Part shown: piece by piece, positions 8,177-16,532 of the stretch | How positions within the stretch are numbered: position 1 is the stretch's first letter | Layout: each line of letters begins with the position of its first letter | Assembly (NCBI GenBank): GCA_003220345.1 | Contig: QHSC01000087.1 | Coordinates: forward strand, 1 to 34,822 | From: Candidatus Rokuibacteriota bacterium | GTDB lineage: Bacteria; Methylomirabilota; Methylomirabilia; Rokubacteriales; CSP1-6 | Reading direction: 5' to 3' | DNA length: 34,822 nucleotides | The notes under the pieces: generated by a model | The model's input: only the letters and a program-made list of their open reading frames with translations | Told to the model about the DNA's origin: nothing | The model's database searches: none | Made by a program: the position numbers and the translations under genes

Positions 8177-8775
8177 TGACAGGAGAGCAGCTTCCGACGT
8201 GGGGCAAGCTCCTCTACACGCTCTTCCTCGGCGTGCTCGTGCCCGTGTACTGGATCCACTGGGGCCCGAAAAACTTCCTGTGGTTCTCTGACATCGCCTT
8301 GCTCACCACGGCAGTCTCGCTGTGGCTGGAGAGCCCCCTGCTGGCCAGCATGATGGCCCTGGCCGTCGCCCTGCCCGAGCTTGTTTGGAATGCGGATTTC
8401 TTCGGGCGATTGCTCACCGGCCGCCATCTCTTCGGACTGAGCGACTACATGTTCGATCCCGGAAGGCCGCGCTATCTTCGGGCGCTGTCACTCTTCCATG
8501 TGGTCCTGCCCGTGGTCCTCATCTGGATACTGTCTCGACTCGGCTACGACGGTCGCGCGTGGGCCCTTCAGACGCTGGTCGCCCTGATCGTCCTGCCTGT
8601 GACCTATGGGGTCACGGATCCGGCCGACAACATCAACTGGGTCTATGGACCGGGAAGCACGCCCCAGAAGTGGATGCCGCCCTTGGCGTATCTGGCCACG
8701 ATGATGGCGCTCTTTCCGCTCGCCATCTATCTCCCCACCCATCTGCTCCTGCGGAGACTGTTTGGCGCGTCGTAG
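8176..8775 (+). CDS. Multi-pass membrane protein of unknown function
   Basis: Start GTG at 8176 shares its first base with the nadX stop (TAGTG), so I take this as the start; it gives 199 residues beginning MTGEQLPTWGKLLYTLF. Six hydrophobic segments are visible at about residues 11-30, 34-53, 55-77, 101-120, 129-146 and 170-196. Conserved-looking polar and aromatic motifs punctuate them: VPVYWIHWGPKNFLWFSDIA, LPELVWNADFF, GLSDYMFD and NINWVYGPG. I recall similar proteins annotated only as membrane-associated proteins in planctomycetes and other environmental bacteria; no function is known. It ends 16 bases before the convergent protease gene. Coupling to nadX suggests co-expression but does not define a role. 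Confidence 0.8.
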   Translation: MTGEQLPTWGKLLYTLFLGVLVPVYWIHWGPKNFLWFSDIALLTTAVSLWLESPLLASMMALAVALPELVWNADFFGRLLTGRHLFGLSDYMFDPGRPRYLRALSLFHVVLPVVLIWILSRLGYDGRAWALQTLVALIVLPVTYGVTDPADNINWVYGPGSTPQKWMPPLAYLATMMALFPLAIYLPTHLLLRRLFGAS

Positions 8776-8791
8776 CGGAGGGCGCGTCGCG

Positions 8792-9823
8792 TCAGGGGGC
8801 TTTACCGGTCAGCTCGATGATCTTGCCTGAGCGCAGGATCTTCACGCGGAACGGCGCCCCAGGCGACTTCTTGGTCAGGATGTCGCGGATGCGGTCGTGG
8901 TCATCGGCCTGGCCCACCGGCACGCCCTCGACCGAGAGGATGATGTCCCCGCCCACGGCGACCTGCTCTCCCGCGATGACGGCGATCTTGTCCCCGCCCA
9001 TGAGCCCCATGTCCCAGCCCGGCGATCCCTTGGCCACGGTCTTGACGAGGTAGCCCGACGCCTGCGGGATATTGAAGATGGCCGCGAGCTCGCCGGACAC
9101 GATCTGCCCCTCGAGGCCGGTCCAGAACGAGCGCCGCTCGAGCAGCAGCAGCCGCGCCGTCTTCATGCTGACCACAAATCCCAGGCCCTCGCTCCCCCCC
9201 GACTTCGAGATGTTGTGGCTGACGATGCCGATGACCTCGCCCGCCATGTTGAACATGGGTCCGCCGGAATTGCCCATGTTGATGACGGCGTCGGTCTGGA
9301 AGAACTCCGCGAGGGGCATGGACTTGTAGACGGTATTGGGAGCCCACCGGGCGCTGATCCAGCCCACGCTCAAGGCATGACTGAGCCCGTAGGGCGCCCC
9401 GACGACGAGCACCTGGTCTCCCACGCGCACGGTGTCCGAGTTGGCCATGCGCGCGGGCACCGCGCCCGCTGGCACGCTGTCGAGCTGGAGCAACGAGAGA
9501 TCGGCGGCGGGCTCCGAGGACACCACGCGGGCGTTGACGGGCGCCCCGCCCACGAGCTCCACGGTGATCTCGTCCACGGCGTTGACGACGTGGGCCGCCG
9601 TCATGACCTTGCCGTCCGCCGAAATCAGCACGCCCGAGCCGGTCTCGTTGTAGCGGACGAGGCCGCCCGCGGCGGCCGTGACATCGCGCCCCTTGGCACG
9701 TATGACCACGACGGAGGGATTGACCTTGCGGAACACCTCACCCACGCTCTGCGCATGGCCCGGCGACGGAAAGACGGCCCACGAGATCCCGAGCAGCATC
9801 AGCACGACACGCAATCGCTGCAT
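8792..9823 (-). CDS. Secreted HtrA/DegP-like serine protease (S1C) with PDZ domain
   Basis: The 343-residue protein begins with a signal peptide (MQRLRVVLMLLGISWAVF..., likely cut after GHAQ near residue 25). The trypsin-like domain follows with a complete catalytic triad: MTAAHVVNA (His78), EPAADLSLLQLD (Asp108) and NMGNSGGPMFN (Ser186). One C-terminal PDZ domain lies at about 240-335 (SGYLVKTVAKGSPGWDMGLMGGDKI). These proteases degrade or chaperone misfolded proteins outside the cytoplasm. A GGAG-containing ribosome-binding site lies about 9 bases before the ATG. It lies 49 bases downstream of trxB on the same strand, which may place it in that transcript. Confidence 0.9.
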   Translation of the reverse strand: MQRLRVVLMLLGISWAVFPSPGHAQSVGEVFRKVNPSVVVIRAKGRDVTAAAGGLVRYNETGSGVLISADGKVMTAAHVVNAVDEITVELVGGAPVNARVVSSEPAADLSLLQLDSVPAGAVPARMANSDTVRVGDQVLVVGAPYGLSHALSVGWISARWAPNTVYKSMPLAEFFQTDAVINMGNSGGPMFNMAGEVIGIVSHNISKSGGSEGLGFVVSMKTARLLLLERRSFWTGLEGQIVSGELAAIFNIPQASGYLVKTVAKGSPGWDMGLMGGDKIAVIAGEQVAVGGDIILSVEGVPVGQADDHDRIRDILTKKSPGAPFRVKILRSGKIIELTGKAP

Positions 9824-9872
9824 GGTCGTCGTCTCCTCGATCCTCAGACGCGGGCCTACGAGGGGCGGGGGG

Positions 9873-10814
9873 CTACGCCCCGGAGTACTGCGCCTCCAGG
9901 TAGCGCTCCGCCTCGAGGGCGGCCATGCAGCCGGTGCCCGCGGCCGTCACGGCCTGGCGATAGGTGAAGTCGGCGACATCGCCGGCCGCGAAGACGCCGG
10001 GCGCGGACGTCTGGGTGGTGCCCGGCAACACCTTGATGTAGTCGTTCGGGTGGAGGTCGACCTGTCCCTTGAAGATCGCCGTGTTCGGAAGATGCCCGAT
10101 CGCCACGAAGAGCCCGTCGACGGGCGTCTCCCAGACCACCCCGCTCTTCAGATTCTTGAGCCTGACGGACGTGACCTTGCCCTTGTCGGGATCGAGCACC
10201 TCGTCCACCGCGGTGTCCCAGATGAACTCGATCTTGGGATTCTTGAGCGCGCGCTCCTGCATGATCTTGGAGGCGCGGAGGGCATCGCGCCGGTGGACGA
10301 CCTGCACCTGACGTCCGAGCCGGGAGAGATACAGGGCCTCTTCCATGGCGGAATCGCCTCCCCCCACGACCATGATGTTCTGGTCCTTGAAGAAGAAGCC
10401 GTCGCAGGTGGCGCAGGTCGAGACGCCGCGGCCCATGAGCTTGGCCTCGCTGGCGAGCCCGATCAGCTTGGCGGAGGCGCCGGTGGCGATGATCACGGTG
10501 AGCGCCTCGACCGTCGTGTCCCCGGCCGTGACACGGAAAGGGCGTCGGCCGAGATCGACCTCCGTGACGTCGTCGCCGACCATCTCCGCGCCGAAGCGCT
10601 TCGCCTGGCTCTTGAGATGCTCCATGAGGGGAGGTCCGTCGATGCCGTCGACGAAGCCGGGATAGTTCTCGACGAGCGTGGTCAGCATGAGCTGACCGCC
10701 CCACTGGAATCCCGTGAACATGAGGGGGGCCAGATTCGCGCGGGCGGCATAGATCGCCGCCGTGAAGCCGGCCGGGCCGGACCCGATGATGACGACCTTG
10801 CGCGTCGTGGCCAT
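9873..10814 (-). CDS. trxB: Thioredoxin reductase
   Basis: The 313-residue flavoprotein has an N-terminal FAD motif VVIIGSGPAGFTAAIYAARA, the redox-active STCATCDG (Cys134 and Cys137), the NADPH motif VVGGGDSAMEEALYL followed by VVHRRDALRASK, and a C-terminal FAD motif GVFAAGDVADFTYRQAVTAAGTGCMAA. All are in the order and spacing of bacterial low-molecular-weight thioredoxin reductases, and length is normal (about 315-320). It transfers electrons from NADPH to thioredoxin in the cytoplasm. No thioredoxin gene is in the window. It is separated from the HAD gene upstream by 84 bases and may have its own promoter there. Confidence 0.93.
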   Translation of the reverse strand: MATTRKVVIIGSGPAGFTAAIYAARANLAPLMFTGFQWGGQLMLTTLVENYPGFVDGIDGPPLMEHLKSQAKRFGAEMVGDDVTEVDLGRRPFRVTAGDTTVEALTVIIATGASAKLIGLASEAKLMGRGVSTCATCDGFFFKDQNIMVVGGGDSAMEEALYLSRLGRQVQVVHRRDALRASKIMQERALKNPKIEFIWDTAVDEVLDPDKGKVTSVRLKNLKSGVVWETPVDGLFVAIGHLPNTAIFKGQVDLHPNDYIKVLPGTTQTSAPGVFAAGDVADFTYRQAVTAAGTGCMAALEAERYLEAQYSGA

Positions 10815-10898
10815 GCGCTCTCTTACGCCTCCTCGTGTCTCGTGCTCGCGACCTTAGGATGCGCTCCGGGCGCGGCGAGATGCGTCCCGGCTGCCTTC

Positions 10899-11645
10899 CT
10901 ACTTCTTCAAGATCGCCGACAGCTCCGAAAGATCGCGAATCTCGAACTCGGGCGCGGCGAGCCCCTCGGGCAGCGGGTCGGCGTCGCGGTTGATCCACGC
11001 CGCCGCCATGCCCACCGCCTGGGCACCGGCCACGTCGATGTCCGCGCGGTCCCCGACCATGAGGGCCTGCTCCGGCCCCACGCCGAGCCGGCGAAGGGCG
11101 AGCTCGAAGATCACCGCCTTGGGCTTCCGCCAGCCGACCTCGTCGGACACGATGACGGTGTCGAAGAGATCCGCCACGCCTTCACGCTCGAGGACGAGGC
11201 GCGCCGTCGGCGTGTAGTCGAAGTTCGACACCACGGCGAGACGGTGAGTGCGCCTGAGCTCGCGGAGCAGCTCCCGGTGGTGCTCGGGGAAGACGATGGC
11301 CCGGCTCAGCTCTCGCTTGTGGGTCGCGAGAAGCACCTCGAGCGCCTCCCGCGGGAGGGCGGCGCGGTCGAGGCCGAGGCGGCCGAACATCATGCCGAAG
11401 CGCTCGTGAGCGGCGACCTCGCGGTGCGTCTCGCCCCGGATGCGCTCGGCCTCCTGCCAGCTCCAGAAGAGCGAGCTCACGAAGTCGCCGAGCTCGAGCC
11501 CGGGGGCGAACGGTCGGAAGGCCTCGTGGAGATGGCCTGCCGTCGAGCGCATGGTCTTGCCGTTGGCGTGGACCTCGGGCAGCCGGGAGCGATCGAAGAG
11601 CACCAGGGTGTCGAACAGGTCGAAGCACACGGCCTCGCGCGTCAC
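10899..11645 (-). CDS. HAD family hydrolase
   Basis: The GTG start at 11645-11643 overlaps the stop of the DUF2203 gene in a GTGA junction, giving 248 residues starting MTREAVCFDLFDTLVLFD. HAD motifs are all present: motif I FDLFDTLV (Asp9, the expected nucleophile), motif II VVSNFD, motif III with Lys in WRKPKAVIFE, and motif IV ALMVGDRADIDVAGAQAVGM. A helical cap lies between motifs I and II. Motif I has Phe between the two aspartates rather than the DxDxT of phosphatases. That form occurs in both phosphatases and dehalogenase-like members, so the substrate is open. A metabolite-repair phosphatase such as a phosphoglycolate phosphatase would suit the glycolate operon it ends, but that is inference from context. 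Confidence 0.85.
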   Translation of the reverse strand: MTREAVCFDLFDTLVLFDRSRLPEVHANGKTMRSTAGHLHEAFRPFAPGLELGDFVSSLFWSWQEAERIRGETHREVAAHERFGMMFGRLGLDRAALPREALEVLLATHKRELSRAIVFPEHHRELLRELRRTHRLAVVSNFDYTPTARLVLEREGVADLFDTVIVSDEVGWRKPKAVIFELALRRLGVGPEQALMVGDRADIDVAGAQAVGMAAAWINRDADPLPEGLAAPEFEIRDLSELSAILKK

Positions 11646-12058
11646 GGCAGGGGCTTGCGCTGGGCGTAGCCTTCGTCGAATCCGTGCCAGAAGCGCACGC
11701 GGTCCTCGCCGTGCCGCCAGCACAGGTTGACGGGCTGATCGCCCGCGATCGCCGTCACCAGCCCGGGAAAGTCCACCAGTCCCATCTCGAGGTCCTTGAT
11801 GACGCCGCCCAGCTCCAGGATCCTGGCGAGCGCCTGCTTGACCTCGATGCCATACCCGTCGAGCCGCTCCGCCCGGGCCTTCCAGTCCCGCTGGTCGACA
11901 GCGGCGCCGCCCGAGGCGCGGATCTTGTCGCGCTGCTCCTCGAGCGCCTCGTGCAGCGCGGTGGCGCGACGGTGGAGCTCCATCGCCTCGCCCATGCGCT
12001 CCGTGAGCTTCGGGATGAGGGCGTCCACTTCCGCGGCCGTGAAAAGGCGCTGGCTCAT
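11642..12058 (-). CDS. DUF2203 family protein
   Basis: The 138-residue protein starts MSQRLFTAAEVDALIPKLTE. The pattern is DUF2203: an N-terminal FTxxEAxxLLPxL-like segment, a long amphipathic helix (MELHRRATALHEALEEQRDKI), LDGYGIEVKQALARILELGGVIKDLEMGLVDFPGL, and a C-terminal NLCWRHGEDRVRFWHGFDEGYAQR. The last motif, with conserved Cys, Trp, His and a Gly-rich end, is the family signature. No function is established. It begins in an ATGA overlap with the lutC stop and ends in a GTGA overlap with the HAD gene, so it is embedded in the 2-hydroxyacid operon. Confidence 0.85.
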   Translation of the reverse strand: MSQRLFTAAEVDALIPKLTERMGEAMELHRRATALHEALEEQRDKIRASGGAAVDQRDWKARAERLDGYGIEVKQALARILELGGVIKDLEMGLVDFPGLVTAIAGDQPVNLCWRHGEDRVRFWHGFDEGYAQRKPLP

Positions 12059-12786
12059 CGTCCCTCCACGAAGACCGCGTGGACGTCCTTGGGCCCGTGC
12101 ACGCCACGCGTCAGGGTGAGCTCGATGTCGGCGGTGCGGGAGGGTCCCGTGATGAAGTTGATGACGGCGCCCGACATGGTCCCCGAGGGATCGGCGTGGA
12201 GGGCCTCGAGCATGATGCCCACCTGCTCGAGCGACTCGAGAAGCTGCGGGGCTCCGAAGACGGCCACGTGGGTGGCGGGCAGAAGCGAGGTGGAGCGCGG
12301 CCGGCCCCTTCCCGAGACAAGGATGAGGGTACCCGTCTCGCCGAGGGCCCAGTCCGCTCCCGTGACGCCGATCTCGCCCGCGGCCGCCTCCTCGCGGTGC
12401 CGCCTCCGCTCGCCTTCCCGTGGGTCGGCGTCCTGCGCCGACGTCACCACGAAGCCCTCGCCGCCGAGGCGCGCGCCCAGGTCCACGCCGAGCGCTTCGG
12501 GAGACCAGGACAGGATGCGCCTGGCCTGGCGCGCGCGCGCGATCTCTCCGATGAGCGCGGGCACCGCCTCCAGGCTCGGCACGCGGTGGAAGACGCCGGC
12601 CACCCGCTCGAACTCCTCGCGGAAGCGCTCGAGGGCCTGGGGCCAGCGCTCGAGCATCTGGCGGCGCACCGCCTCCGCGGCCTCCTGAGGCGCGGCCGGA
12701 CGCGGAGACGTCGAGGCCTCGAAGAGACCGCGCGTCTTGGCCATCTCGCGCCTGATGTCCTCGAGGAAGGCGGCACGCGTGGTCAC
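12055..12786 (-). CDS. lutC: LutC-like LUD domain protein, lactate utilization
   Basis: The protein is a single LUD domain like LutC (B. subtilis LutC is 240 residues; 243 here). Visible motifs are the helical N-terminus RAAFLEDIRREMAKTRG, a central EIGVTGADWALGETGTLILVSG, SLLPATHVAVFG and NFITGPSRTADIELTLTRGVHGPKDVHAVFV. LutC acts with LutA and LutB in oxidation of L-lactate to pyruvate. Two GTG codons could start it: 12807 and 12786. I prefer 12786 because it forms the GTGA overlap with the lutB stop seen throughout this operon and has AGGAG about 11 bases upstream. The stop overlaps the DUF2203 start (ATGA). Confidence 0.87.
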   Translation of the reverse strand: MTTRAAFLEDIRREMAKTRGLFEASTSPRPAAPQEAAEAVRRQMLERWPQALERFREEFERVAGVFHRVPSLEAVPALIGEIARARQARRILSWSPEALGVDLGARLGGEGFVVTSAQDADPREGERRRHREEAAAGEIGVTGADWALGETGTLILVSGRGRPRSTSLLPATHVAVFGAPQLLESLEQVGIMLEALHADPSGTMSGAVINFITGPSRTADIELTLTRGVHGPKDVHAVFVEGR

Positions 12787-14195
12787 GGGCGCCGGAGCTC
12801 CTGCCACCGCTCGCTGAAGGTCTTCTCCGCCACCGCGGGCAGATCACGCGTGGCCGTCCACTTCCCGAAGAAGAGCGGCAGCGCCCGCAGCCGGCCGTCG
12901 CGAGCGAAGGGCTTCTGGGCGAGGCGCGCGACAGAGGCGCCCCGCCTGAACCACGAGGGGCGCATCATCATCCGTCGCGCCATCCCGAAGAGGAGCCGCT
13001 CCGTCCACGGGGCGATCTTCTCCGTGTCGAGGTGCTCCCGGAGCTCCACGAGCATGCGCGGGATGTCGATGCGCACCGGGCACACGTCCTTGCAGGCCCC
13101 GCAGAGCGACGAGGCGTGCGCCAGCTCCTTGACGGAAGGCGCGCCCTTGAGCATGGCGGTGAGCAGGATGCCGATGGGCCCTGGGTACGTGTGGCCGTAG
13201 GCGTGGCCCCCGATCTGGCGGTAGACCGGGCAGACATTGAGGCAGGCGCCGCAGCGGAGACAGTAGAGGGCCTCGCGCAGCGTGCCCGCGATCTGCCGGG
13301 TGCGGCCGTTGTCCATCAGGATGAGGTGGAACTCTTCCGGCCCCTCCATCTCGCCGGGCTGGCGGGGTCCGCGCACGAGCGTCGTGTAGGAGGAGAGCTT
13401 CTGTCCCGTCGCGCTCCGCGCCAGGATGGCCAGGAAGACCATGAGATCCGTCATGGACGGGATGACCTTCTCCATGCCCATGACGGCGACGTGGATGCGC
13501 GGCAGCGACGTGACCATGCGGCCGTTGCCCTCGTTGGTCACGAGCACCACCGTCCCCGTCTCCGCCACCGCGAAGTTGGCCCCCGTGATGCCCATGTCGG
13601 CCTCGAGGAACTTCTGCCGGAGCTCCGCCCTCGCCACCTTCGTCAGCACCTCGGGATCCGCCTCGAAGCGGCCGCCCAGCTCCTTGGAGAAGAGATCGGC
13701 CACCTGCCCCTTGGTCTTGTGGATGGCGGGAGCGATGATGTGGGAGGGCTTCTCGTGGGCGAGCTGGATGATGTACTCGCCGAGGTCGGTCTCCACGGGC
13801 TTGACGCCCGCGTGCTCGAGGGCCTCGTTGAGCTCGATCTCCTCGGTGGCCATCGACTTGCTCTTGACGGCCATCCTCACGCCCTTGTCCCGGCACAGGC
13901 GCAGGATGATGTCTCGCGCCTCGTCCCCGGTGGCCGCCCAGTGCACGCGCCCGCCGAGCCGCTCGATGTTGTCGGCGAGACGCTCGAGATGGTGGTCGAG
14001 CTGCTGGAGCGTCGCCTCCTTGATGGCGCGGGCGCGGTCGCGAAGCGCGTCGCCCTGGGGAAAGTCCTCGAAGGACTCGCGGCGCAGCCCGATGAACTTG
14101 GTGGTGGCAATGCCGAGCGCTTCCTGCAGGTAGGCGTCCTTGAGGGCGCCGCGCGCCCGCGCCGCGAAGGGCGCGCCGAGAGACGTCTCGCTCAT
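12783..14195 (-). CDS. lutB: LutB-like iron-sulfur LUD protein, lactate utilization
   Basis: The 470-residue protein (B. subtilis LutB is 479) has an N-terminal LUD domain with MAVKSKSMATEEIELNEAL and FLEADMGITGANFAVAETGTVVL. Two ferredoxin-like clusters follow: CLRCGACLNVCPVY near residue 311 and CGACKDVCPVRID near 362, then the C-terminal LutB extension. It is the electron-transferring subunit of the LutABC complex that oxidises L-lactate to pyruvate and passes electrons to the respiratory chain. The ATG at 14195-14193 overlaps the lutA stop (ATGA) and its own stop overlaps the preferred lutC start (GTGA). Confidence 0.93.
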   Translation of the reverse strand: MSETSLGAPFAARARGALKDAYLQEALGIATTKFIGLRRESFEDFPQGDALRDRARAIKEATLQQLDHHLERLADNIERLGGRVHWAATGDEARDIILRLCRDKGVRMAVKSKSMATEEIELNEALEHAGVKPVETDLGEYIIQLAHEKPSHIIAPAIHKTKGQVADLFSKELGGRFEADPEVLTKVARAELRQKFLEADMGITGANFAVAETGTVVLVTNEGNGRMVTSLPRIHVAVMGMEKVIPSMTDLMVFLAILARSATGQKLSSYTTLVRGPRQPGEMEGPEEFHLILMDNGRTRQIAGTLREALYCLRCGACLNVCPVYRQIGGHAYGHTYPGPIGILLTAMLKGAPSVKELAHASSLCGACKDVCPVRIDIPRMLVELREHLDTEKIAPWTERLLFGMARRMMMRPSWFRRGASVARLAQKPFARDGRLRALPLFFGKWTATRDLPAVAEKTFSERWQELRRP

Positions 14196-14920
14196 GGCGG
14201 CCCTTCCGGAGCCAGCACCTGGGCGAGGTGAAGCGCGCGCACGCGCGAGCCCCGGCGGGACAGCCCTCCCGCCATCTGCATGAGACACCCGGCATCGCAG
14301 GCGACCAGGCAGTCGGCGCCCGTCGCTTCGACGCTCGCGAGCTTCTTGTCGAGGATGGCCGTGGAGACCTCGGGCAGCCGCACGGAGAAGGAGCCCCCGA
14401 AGCCGCAGCATTCGTCCGAGCCGGGGAGCTCCACCAGCTCGCCGTGCTCGAGGCTCCGCAGCAGCGTCCGCGGAGCGCGGGATTCGCCGAGGCCACGGAG
14501 CAGATGGCAGGAGTCGTGATACGTCAGCGTGCCCGAGAACGTCGAGCCGACCCCGCTCACCTTCAGCACCTCGACCAGGAATTGCGAGAGCTCGTACGTC
14601 CGGGCGGCCAGGGCCCGGGCCTCGGCATGAAGGGCGGGATCGTCGGCGAGGAGCCCCGGGTACTCCGCCTTGACCATCCAGGCGCAGGAGCCCGAGGGCA
14701 CCACCACGTGCCCGGCATCCGCGAAGAGCTTCACCGTGCGCGCCGCCACCGCACGGGCGTCGGCATGATAGCCGGAATTGAAGAGCGGCATCCCGCAGCA
14801 CGTCTGCCCGGGAGGAAACTCCACGTCGACTCCGAGCCGGCGCAGCAGTCTGACCATGGCCACCCCGACCTCGGGGAAGAACATGTCCCCGAGGCACGTG
14901 ATCATGAGGGAGGCCTTCAC
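14192..14920 (-). CDS. lutA: LutA-like protein with two CCG domains
   Basis: The 242-residue protein (B. subtilis LutA is 238) contains two cysteine-rich CCG domains: FPPGQTCCGMPLFNSGY near residue 40 and YHDSCHLLRGLG...SDECCGFGGSFSVRLPE further on, ending with CLVACDAGCLMQM. CCG domains bind iron-sulfur or noncubane clusters, as in heterodisulfide reductase HdrB and GlcF. Length and neighbours lutB and lutC mark it as LutA, the likely catalytic partner for lactate oxidation. The start is GTG at 14920-14918, in a GTGA overlap with the cupin gene; the stop overlaps lutB (ATGA). Confidence 0.92.
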   Translation of the reverse strand: MKASLMITCLGDMFFPEVGVAMVRLLRRLGVDVEFPPGQTCCGMPLFNSGYHADARAVAARTVKLFADAGHVVVPSGSCAWMVKAEYPGLLADDPALHAEARALAARTYELSQFLVEVLKVSGVGSTFSGTLTYHDSCHLLRGLGESRAPRTLLRSLEHGELVELPGSDECCGFGGSFSVRLPEVSTAILDKKLASVEATGADCLVACDAGCLMQMAGGLSRRGSRVRALHLAQVLAPEGPP

Positions 14921-15258
14921 GGCTTTCTCTTGTCCGGCGCGTGAGGGGGCGGCGGCGCCACCACCACGAGGACGAGCAGCGGCTCCGTGCCGTCGTTGAC
15001 GAGGCCGTGCTCGACGCCCGAGGGCGCCACCAGGGCGTCTCCCGGCTCGAGCTTCTCCTCGGCGCCGGCGAGCGAGAAGCGCCCCGTGCCCTCGAGAACA
15101 TAGTAGATCTTGTCCTCTCCCGCGTGGGAATGGGGCTTCTGCGACTGGCCCGGGGCGACGCAGTAGAGATCGAGGAGGGCGCGCTCGGTCGAGGCGAGGG
15201 CGACCTTGGCCATCCGGTCGAGCGAGAGCTGCACGTGGTCGCGGACGCGTATCTTCAT
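14917..15258 (-). CDS. Small cupin domain protein
   Basis: The 113-residue protein is one cupin barrel. Motif 1 is PHSHAGEDKIYYVLEGTG with His43, His45 and Glu48, and motif 2 is PSGVEHGLVN with His84, giving a full metal site. A VLVVVAPPPPHAP tail ends it. Single-domain cupins may be enzymes, isomerases or ligand sensors; the sequence does not say which. It lies exactly between glcF and lutA, overlapping both (ATGA at its start, GTGA at its end). It is therefore translated with the two hydroxyacid oxidase complexes and may bind a 2-hydroxy or 2-oxo acid; that is inference. Confidence 0.85.
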   Translation of the reverse strand: MKIRVRDHVQLSLDRMAKVALASTERALLDLYCVAPGQSQKPHSHAGEDKIYYVLEGTGRFSLAGAEEKLEPGDALVAPSGVEHGLVNDGTEPLLVLVVVAPPPPHAPDKRKP

Positions 15259-16532
15259 GGCTCCCTCAGCGCGCGGGACAGGAGGGTGACCGGGTGCATC
15301 ACCTCGAGGGCCAGTCCCGCCTCGAGCGCCTGCTGCGATATCTGCATGATGCAACCGGGATTGCCGGCGGCCACGATGCGCGCTCCCGTCTCGCGGATGC
15401 GCTCGAGCTTGCGCCGCCCGAGCTCGGCGGCCATCTCGGGCTCGAGGAGATTGTAGACACCCGCGCTGCCACAGCAGAGATCGCTGTCCGTGAGCTCGAC
15501 GAGCGTCACCCCGGGAATGCGTCGGAGCAGCTCTCGGGGCTGGGCGCGCACCTTCTGCCCGTGCGCGAGATGGCAGGCGTCGTGGTAGGTCACCGTCTCC
15601 CTGAGCTCGCCCAGCGGCAGGTCCGCGTCGACGAGGACCTCGCTGATGTCCTTCACGAGCCCGGCGAAGCGCTCCGCCCCCCCGTCCCCGAGCCAGTGCC
15701 CGTACTCCTTGAGCGCGGAGCCGCAGCCGGCGGCGTTCGTCACCACGATGTCGACATCCCGCCCGAGGGCAGCCATGAGGCTCCGCGCCATGGCGCGAAA
15801 CTCGTCGAGGCGGCCCGCGTGGAGGTGCAGCGCTCCGCAGCAGCCCTGCCCGCGAGGAACCACGACCTCCCAGCCCGCCGCCGAGAGCAATCGCGCCGTG
15901 GCGAGGTTGATCTCCGGGAAGAAGAAGCGCTGGACGCAGCCGGTCAGGAGGGCCGCCCGCCCGCGCGCCCTGCCGCGCGCGGGGATCAGCTCGGGCAGGG
16001 ACGAAGCGCCCGGCAGCACGCGGGGGAGGAGCGCGTCCATGGCCTGTAGCCGCTTGAAGGGCGCGAGGATGCCAGAGGCGCGCACGAGTTTCCTGAGCCC
16101 GGAGGCCTGGTACAAGCGGAGCGGCCAGAGCAGCGCGCCCAGGCGATCGGGGTGCGGGAAGATCGAGAGTGCCCATTCGAGCATGGCATGCGCGCTCTCG
16201 CGCGCGCGCACGCGCTTCCGGTCGAGCTGGGCGCGGGTCGCCTCGAGGAGCTGCCCGAAGGGCACCCCGGAGGGGCATGCCGTCTCGCAGGCGCGACAGC
16301 CGAGACAGAGGTCGAGATGGCGCGCCAGCCCCGGCGTCAGCTCGGCCCGGCCCTCGGCGGCCGCGCGCATCAGATAGACGCGGCCGCGCGGCGAATCCAT
16401 CTCCTCCCCCAGCACGCGATACGTCGGGCACTGGGGAAGGCAGATGCCACAGTGGACGCAGGCGCGGAGGCCGTCCATGGACGGCGCGTCCACGACGTCG
16501 AAAGCGCCCTGGCGGACCGGTGAGGTGATCAC
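15255..16532 (-). CDS. glcF: Glycolate oxidase iron-sulfur subunit
   Basis: The 425-residue protein (E. coli GlcF is 407) has two N-terminal 4Fe-4S motifs, CVHCGICLPQCPTY (Cys25, 28, 31, 35) and CLGCRACETACPSGVP (Cys76, 79, 82, 86). Two CCG domains follow: LLTGCVQRFFFPEIN...GQGCCGALHLHAG and YHDACHLAHGQ...DSDLCCGSAGVYN. This is the electron-transfer subunit of the membrane-associated GlcDEF complex that oxidises glycolate (or a related 2-hydroxyacid) to glyoxylate. The GTG start overlaps the glcE stop (GTGA) and the stop overlaps the cupin start (ATGA). Confidence 0.93.
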   Translation of the reverse strand: MITSPVRQGAFDVVDAPSMDGLRACVHCGICLPQCPTYRVLGEEMDSPRGRVYLMRAAAEGRAELTPGLARHLDLCLGCRACETACPSGVPFGQLLEATRAQLDRKRVRARESAHAMLEWALSIFPHPDRLGALLWPLRLYQASGLRKLVRASGILAPFKRLQAMDALLPRVLPGASSLPELIPARGRARGRAALLTGCVQRFFFPEINLATARLLSAAGWEVVVPRGQGCCGALHLHAGRLDEFRAMARSLMAALGRDVDIVVTNAAGCGSALKEYGHWLGDGGAERFAGLVKDISEVLVDADLPLGELRETVTYHDACHLAHGQKVRAQPRELLRRIPGVTLVELTDSDLCCGSAGVYNLLEPEMAAELGRRKLERIRETGARIVAAGNPGCIMQISQQALEAGLALEVMHPVTLLSRALREP

